DNA of 64,000 nucleotides, taken from the NCBI GenBank assembly GCA_028095005.1, contig CM051461.1, positions 165,078,574 through 165,142,573 on the forward strand. The letters run 5' to 3'. Every line of letters begins with the position of its first letter. Positions within the stretch are counted from its first letter, which is position 1. Positions 60,140 through 64,000 of the stretch are shown one piece after another. The notes beneath the pieces are model-generated. The model searched no databases. It saw only the letters and a list, made by a program, of their open reading frames with translations, and was not told where the DNA came from. Source of the stretch: Rhynchospora pubera. Taxonomy: Eukaryota; Streptophyta; Magnoliopsida; Poales; Cyperaceae. The position numbers and the translations under genes are program-made.

Positions 60140-62689
60140 ATGACCCGGGGATATAAATATAAAGAATCCCCAACGAAGCGATTGTCGGTATATCTGGATG
60201 AAGATGAGGAGTACAATCAGAAAACAAAAGAATTAGAGCAGCTGATTGTTGTAATTGATGCGCATCAAGGAAGGAATGGAAACATCAATCAGGTAATAGT
60301 GCATCTTGCGCAGAGGTATGGTTTGATGAAATCACAATTTGAGATATGGAGAGTAACAAATCGATCTTATCTGGTTAAAGTACCCCTTGCTCTAAATAAG
60401 CTTGAAGTGGTTGAAGCCATGACCTTGTGGGGATTAAGAAATAGATGGTGGCTTCTAGATTATGACCAAAATAGTACTGCCTATACCCATTGTATGAAAT
60501 ATAAATTTCAAATTAGGGTCATAAATTTCCCAATACAATGCTGGACAAGGGATAAATTTACTAGAGCTGTATCCCAAATTGGATATGTGGTACATATAAA
60601 TGAAGAAAATATTGAAGGTTTTGATCGAAGATTCATTGAGGCGGAGATTACCTGTGATGATCCAAGAAGTATACCGAAATACTTAGATGTATTTTATGGA
60701 AGAAACAGATGGAGAAGTTGTAGAGTAATAGTATTAAATTGGGACTTTGATACATGGGTCCCTGAATCAATTAAAAATGGAGAGGATGATAGACATGGAA
60801 AAGGTTGGAGTAGCGATGAGGATGATGAAGAAGATCGACAAGATATAAACACAAGAGGGGAGTTAGTGAATGGACATGACCGTTTGCAGAGATTTTATGC
60901 AACCAGAAGTCCGCCATCAAGTGGCTCATCTTTACCCTCTGATGAAACCTTTCACAACAACCAAAAACAAAAAAGAAAACCTGAGAATAAAGATGGATTG
61001 GTGAAGAAGGAGATACTGTACCTCGGTCCACAAAGACCGGGTCTAACCAATAGGGGAATGAGAAAATGTGTAGAAAGTTCCGATGCAGTCAAAGGAAACA
61101 TCTGGACCTCAGGTGAAAAAAATAAGAGAGCTATGAATAGTCTTTTATGGGCCTTCAAAGAGAACAAAGTAGATAACAAGGAAATAATGGGCCCGAAAAA
61201 AATAAAATATAATTGGACCAAAGTAAAAGAATTCCTAGGTTTTATGAAGGACGACATGCAGATAGCAAAAGAAAAATCCAAAATAGAGATGAAAATAAAT
61301 GCACAAAAGCAAAGAGCGGATATCTATGCAAGTGGAGATTCTTTAACTGGTCTGAACAATGCACGCGTGATGACTAAGCATAATCATAATGGCATTGGGA
61401 AGCCAAAGAGGTCATCTCAGGTGTACTGTTTGCAACAAGAAGAGTTCTGTCAAGGTTTTAAATATACACAAAACCAAGCTCTCCACATTACTATCGAGGA
61501 AAAATATAAAAGAGAAGTTCCCATCTTATTTTCTTGTACAAATAAATCAATTGCCAAAATGGCAGATCAAACTGAAGTGGAAGAAGATGAGCTGGTGAGA
61601 AGATTGATTCAACAAGCCAAAGTAGGACATGGGCAAGAACATACAATCAAAGTGCCAGACCAAGTGGTGATTGATAGAAATTGGAGGAGGTGTATTTTGC
61701 TCAAGGTTATAACACATGGTAGAGTCACGGAGGACGCTTTTTCTCTGTCCATGAGATCCGCTTGGAGAGTTCATCAAAATACAATCATAGAGGATAGGGG
61801 AAATAAAACGTTTCTAGTGGAGTTTATGAATGAAAGAGACCTCATCAAAGTATTGGATGGATGGTGGCATTTCAGGGGAGAGATGATAGCCATGAAAAAA
61901 GTTCATAGTAAGCAAGAAGCTGAACAAGCAGAGGTAGATACCATTGATCTCTGGGTGCAAGCTCATGGATTTCCAATAGGTTTGATTTTGCCATCTGCTG
62001 TACCAAACATCTTAAGAAATGTTGGTATACCAATCTCTGATCCTCAGATTATATACAACAATGGAGTCAAAGCCTATAAAATTAAGCTCACAATGTCTCT
62101 TAACAAACCTGTCAAGGACACACTTTGCTTGGAAAATGAACATATAGGGAAATATAAGGTGTACCTGGTGTATGATAGAGTCAAGAAAATTTGTCTGTAC
62201 TGTGGGCTTATAGGACATGTTAAGGAGCAATGTGTGGATAGGAGATTTCTTTTAAGGATCCGAGAGTCAGACAAATATAAAAATGACCCAGAACTTTGGA
62301 ATATACCTGACATAAATTTCCAACCTTGGATTATTGACCAGACAAAGGTGCCAATATCTGGAGGTGTTTCGGATAAATTATTGGATGATATGGGAAGAGG
62401 AGATGATCATAGTGAGATTCAGATGGATGATGGTAGAGGAAAGAATGCAACCGGGGAGGAATGGAGCAGGCGAGAAAAAGAAAAATATATGCAATTGACA
62501 CATTTGAGTAAAAACATCTCTCTGTCCAAGGGAGGTTCAAAAAGGGGAGTAATTGATATTGAAGAAAGTTCCTATAAACAGGGTCAGATAATGCATGGTG
62601 ATCAAGACAATGATGAGCTGGAGGGTCAGCATTTAAACAGGAAGAGGGCCAGGGAGGCGATCCCAAACTCGCCTCCACCGTCTCAATGA
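60140..62689 (+). CDS. LINE ORF1 protein, long form with two modules
   Basis: An 849-codon frame. The C-terminal module starts at Met474 (61559; MADQTEVEEDELVRRL). It has a DUF4283-type RNA-binding region ('NKTFLVEFMNERDLIKVLDG..WHF') and a CCHC knuckle CLYCGLIGHVKEQC at about residues 685-698. This is the usual layout of plant LINE ORF1. The N-terminal 473 residues are extra: a second region of similar type ('RSYLVKVPLALNKLEVVEAM', with 'WTRDKFTRAVSQIG') followed by a charged, low-complexity linker (about 210-470). ORF1 proteins bind the element RNA in a ribonucleoprotein. The stop overlaps the ORF2 start by ATGA. A host-gene fragment fused to the LINE is an alternative reading of the N-terminal module. 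Confidence 0.85.
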   Translation: MTRGYKYKESPTKRLSVYLDEDEEYNQKTKELEQLIVVIDAHQGRNGNINQVIVHLAQRYGLMKSQFEIWRVTNRSYLVKVPLALNKLEVVEAMTLWGLRNRWWLLDYDQNSTAYTHCMKYKFQIRVINFPIQCWTRDKFTRAVSQIGYVVHINEENIEGFDRRFIEAEITCDDPRSIPKYLDVFYGRNRWRSCRVIVLNWDFDTWVPESIKNGEDDRHGKGWSSDEDDEEDRQDINTRGELVNGHDRLQRFYATRSPPSSGSSLPSDETFHNNQKQKRKPENKDGLVKKEILYLGPQRPGLTNRGMRKCVESSDAVKGNIWTSGEKNKRAMNSLLWAFKENKVDNKEIMGPKKIKYNWTKVKEFLGFMKDDMQIAKEKSKIEMKINAQKQRADIYASGDSLTGLNNARVMTKHNHNGIGKPKRSSQVYCLQQEEFCQGFKYTQNQALHITIEEKYKREVPILFSCTNKSIAKMADQTEVEEDELVRRLIQQAKVGHGQEHTIKVPDQVVIDRNWRRCILLKVITHGRVTEDAFSLSMRSAWRVHQNTIIEDRGNKTFLVEFMNERDLIKVLDGWWHFRGEMIAMKKVHSKQEAEQAEVDTIDLWVQAHGFPIGLILPSAVPNILRNVGIPISDPQIIYNNGVKAYKIKLTMSLNKPVKDTLCLENEHIGKYKVYLVYDRVKKICLYCGLIGHVKEQCVDRRFLLRIRESDKYKNDPELWNIPDINFQPWIIDQTKVPISGGVSDKLLDDMGRGDDHSEIQMDDGRGKNATGEEWSRREKEKYMQLTHLSKNISLSKGGSKRGVIDIEESSYKQGQIMHGDQDNDELEGQHLNRKRAREAIPNSPPPSQ

Positions 62690-64000
62690 GGATCATAGCG
62701 TGGAACTGCCGCGGTTTGGGAGGGCCGCGGAAGAGACGGTTCATGAGCAGACTCATTCAAGCAACTAATGCGAAGATGATGTTTCTTTCTGAAGTCAAGG
62801 TGTCAATAACAAGAGCTGAAAATTATGTAAGCAACCTCCCCTTGAATAATTATTTTATTGTCCCACCAGTAAGAAGGAGAGCTGGGGGTTTATGCTTGTT
62901 GTGGGATGATGAATTAAATGTTGATATTTATGCCTATAATAAACATTACATTATTGCTTGGGTCACACAAAGAGGGAAACAACCTTGGATAATTGTTGGA
63001 ATTTATGGAGACCCCTATCACATAAACAATTTCAGAATATGGAATGAAATCAAAATGTTTATACAAAGAGAACAAAAAATTTGCTTGATTGGAGATTTTA
63101 ATGCTATTTTGAGGGAAAATGATAAATATGGGGGGAATGGCTATCAAAATTCGAATAATAGAGGTTTCAGGGAGTTTATCAATGATATGGGATTAATTGA
63201 TTTACATTTCAAGGGTCCGGCTTATACTTGGACAAATAAGCAAAATACTTCCAAGGCCATTTTTCAAAGGCTTGATAGAGCTCTGGTGTCATCAGCTTGG
63301 TTAAATTATTTCAATCAAGCATATTTAAATAACTTACCCAGAATACATAGTGACCATGCCCCTATTATGTTGAATACTGAAAAATATTATCCTCCTGTTA
63401 AAAATTTTAAAATTGAAAATTGGTGGTTCAAGGAAGAAGGATTTCTAGAGGCTTGTCATCAAATTTGGGAAAATACTAAAAATCAAAATTGGGACAATAG
63501 ATGGAAAAACTTTAGACACAAAATAAAAAATTGGACCCACAATTTAGTGACCCCACAGAAAAAAATTAAGAAGCTGGAGGAGGAAATGTTACAATTTCAA
63601 TCTCTACCCCCTGAACAACAACATACTCACATAGAAATGCAACTTAAAAAAAGATATGAAGAGGCTGAAGATCAGTTAGAGGATTATTGGAAACAAAGAG
63701 CAAAACTAAACTGGGATCTTTATGGGGACAGAAACACAAAATTTTTTCATTTGGTAGCTACACATAGAAGACAAAAAAACCAGATTTTAACTATTCAAGA
63801 TGAGAATCAACAGATGGTGAGTGAGGGAAGACAAATTAGGGGGGTTTTTGTGAGATACTTTAAAAATCTTTTTTCAGATGATCAAAATATTGATTTACAG
63901 CAGATGGAAAATTGGTTTCATCATTGGAATCTAAATCAAGGGCCGAAAATTCCAGATTGGGCTGTCCAAAATTTACAAAAGACACCTGATGAAAATGAAA
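62686..64000 (+). CDS. LINE ORF2, endonuclease domain (truncated by window end)
   Basis: ATG at 62686 overlaps the ORF1 stop as ATGA. The frame is open for 438 codons to the window end. It begins with an apurinic-like endonuclease domain whose catalytic motifs are visible: AWNCRG (Asn), LSEVK (Glu), GDFNA (Asp/Asn), RLDRAL and SDHAP (His). The segment after it ('RAKLNWDLYGDRNTKFFHLVATHRR') is the linker that precedes reverse transcriptase in plant L1-type LINEs. The endonuclease nicks target DNA to prime reverse transcription. No stop or frameshift is seen here; reverse transcriptase and RNase H would lie beyond 64000. Confidence 0.92.
   Translation, partial: MRIIAWNCRGLGGPRKRRFMSRLIQATNAKMMFLSEVKVSITRAENYVSNLPLNNYFIVPPVRRRAGGLCLLWDDELNVDIYAYNKHYIIAWVTQRGKQPWIIVGIYGDPYHINNFRIWNEIKMFIQREQKICLIGDFNAILRENDKYGGNGYQNSNNRGFREFINDMGLIDLHFKGPAYTWTNKQNTSKAIFQRLDRALVSSAWLNYFNQAYLNNLPRIHSDHAPIMLNTEKYYPPVKNFKIENWWFKEEGFLEACHQIWENTKNQNWDNRWKNFRHKIKNWTHNLVTPQKKIKKLEEEMLQFQSLPPEQQHTHIEMQLKKRYEEAEDQLEDYWKQRAKLNWDLYGDRNTKFFHLVATHRRQKNQILTIQDENQQMVSEGRQIRGVFVRYFKNLFSDDQNIDLQQMENWFHHWNLNQGPKIPDWAVQNLQKTPDENE

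Larger units (their letters stand above)
59921..64000 (+). mobile_element. L1-type LINE, 3' part outside the window
   Basis: ORF1 and ORF2 are adjacent and open. The 5' leader (about 59921-60139) is pyrimidine-rich ('ctctctctctcttttcaatc'). The exact 5' end and target duplication cannot be fixed because the 3' end is not in the window. The left limit given is simply the end of the neighbouring MITE. Confidence 0.8.

Noticed and set aside
1..64000. CRISPR arrays, prophage, plasmid origin or bacterial operons
   Set aside because: No regularly spaced short repeats with unique spacers or bacterial-type genes were found; everything fits a plant nuclear genome.

Overview
The window looks like nuclear DNA of a flowering plant, most likely a eudicot. 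It is AT-rich and has spliced genes, plant-specific families (a NGATHA-type B3 factor and a class III peroxidase) and dense plant transposon debris. I see no bacterial, plasmid or phage features. The species cannot be named from the sequence alone. Only two host genes can be supported. Most of the rest is transposable-element sequence, much of which can be delimited to the base by target-site duplications (TSDs).

Layout. 1-7.8 kb: non-coding, with an Athila/Tat-like solo LTR (2139-3728), a degenerate motif array and a Tourist-like MITE just upstream of the first gene. 7827-8801 (+): single-exon NGATHA-like B3 transcription factor. 8.8-14 kb: non-coding, with a palindromic Mutator-type MITE (9-bp TSD). 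14.3-22.3 kb: an unexplained block, G+T-rich on the + strand, full of short degenerate repeats. 24.3 kb: a Helitron-like 3' end. 24.34-32.16 kb: a five-level nest of elements: a Mutator-like element (9-bp TSD, about 200-bp TIRs) holds a solo LTR, which holds an inverted solo LTR of the same family, which holds another LTR, which holds a Ty3/gypsy solo LTR. 32.23-37.14 kb: a decayed Athila/Tat-like Ty3/gypsy element with a tRNA-Asp-type primer site, a gag pseudogene and a further solo LTR inside its 5' LTR. 37.1-46 kb: mostly featureless, with one tRNA-type SINE and one MITE. 46.2-55.7 kb (-): a complete four-exon class III peroxidase gene (327 codons) whose second intron carries a nearly intact Ty1/copia element (48240-53132, same strand). 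56-60 kb: a second copy of the SINE, two hAT-type MITEs and two more Tourist-like MITEs. 60.1-64 kb (+): a LINE with an unusually long ORF1 and an ORF2 starting with an APE-type endonuclease, running off the end of the window.

How it works together: the two host genes have no evident functional link. The peroxidase is predicted to splice correctly around its retrotransposon, because all six splice sites are canonical and the joined reading frame is intact. I did not find a clearly new biological system. The strongest leads are the base-resolved insertion history at 24-37 kb, the peroxidase with a young sense-strand copia in its intron, the LINE ORF1 with a second in-frame module, and the unexplained skewed repeat block at 14-22 kb.
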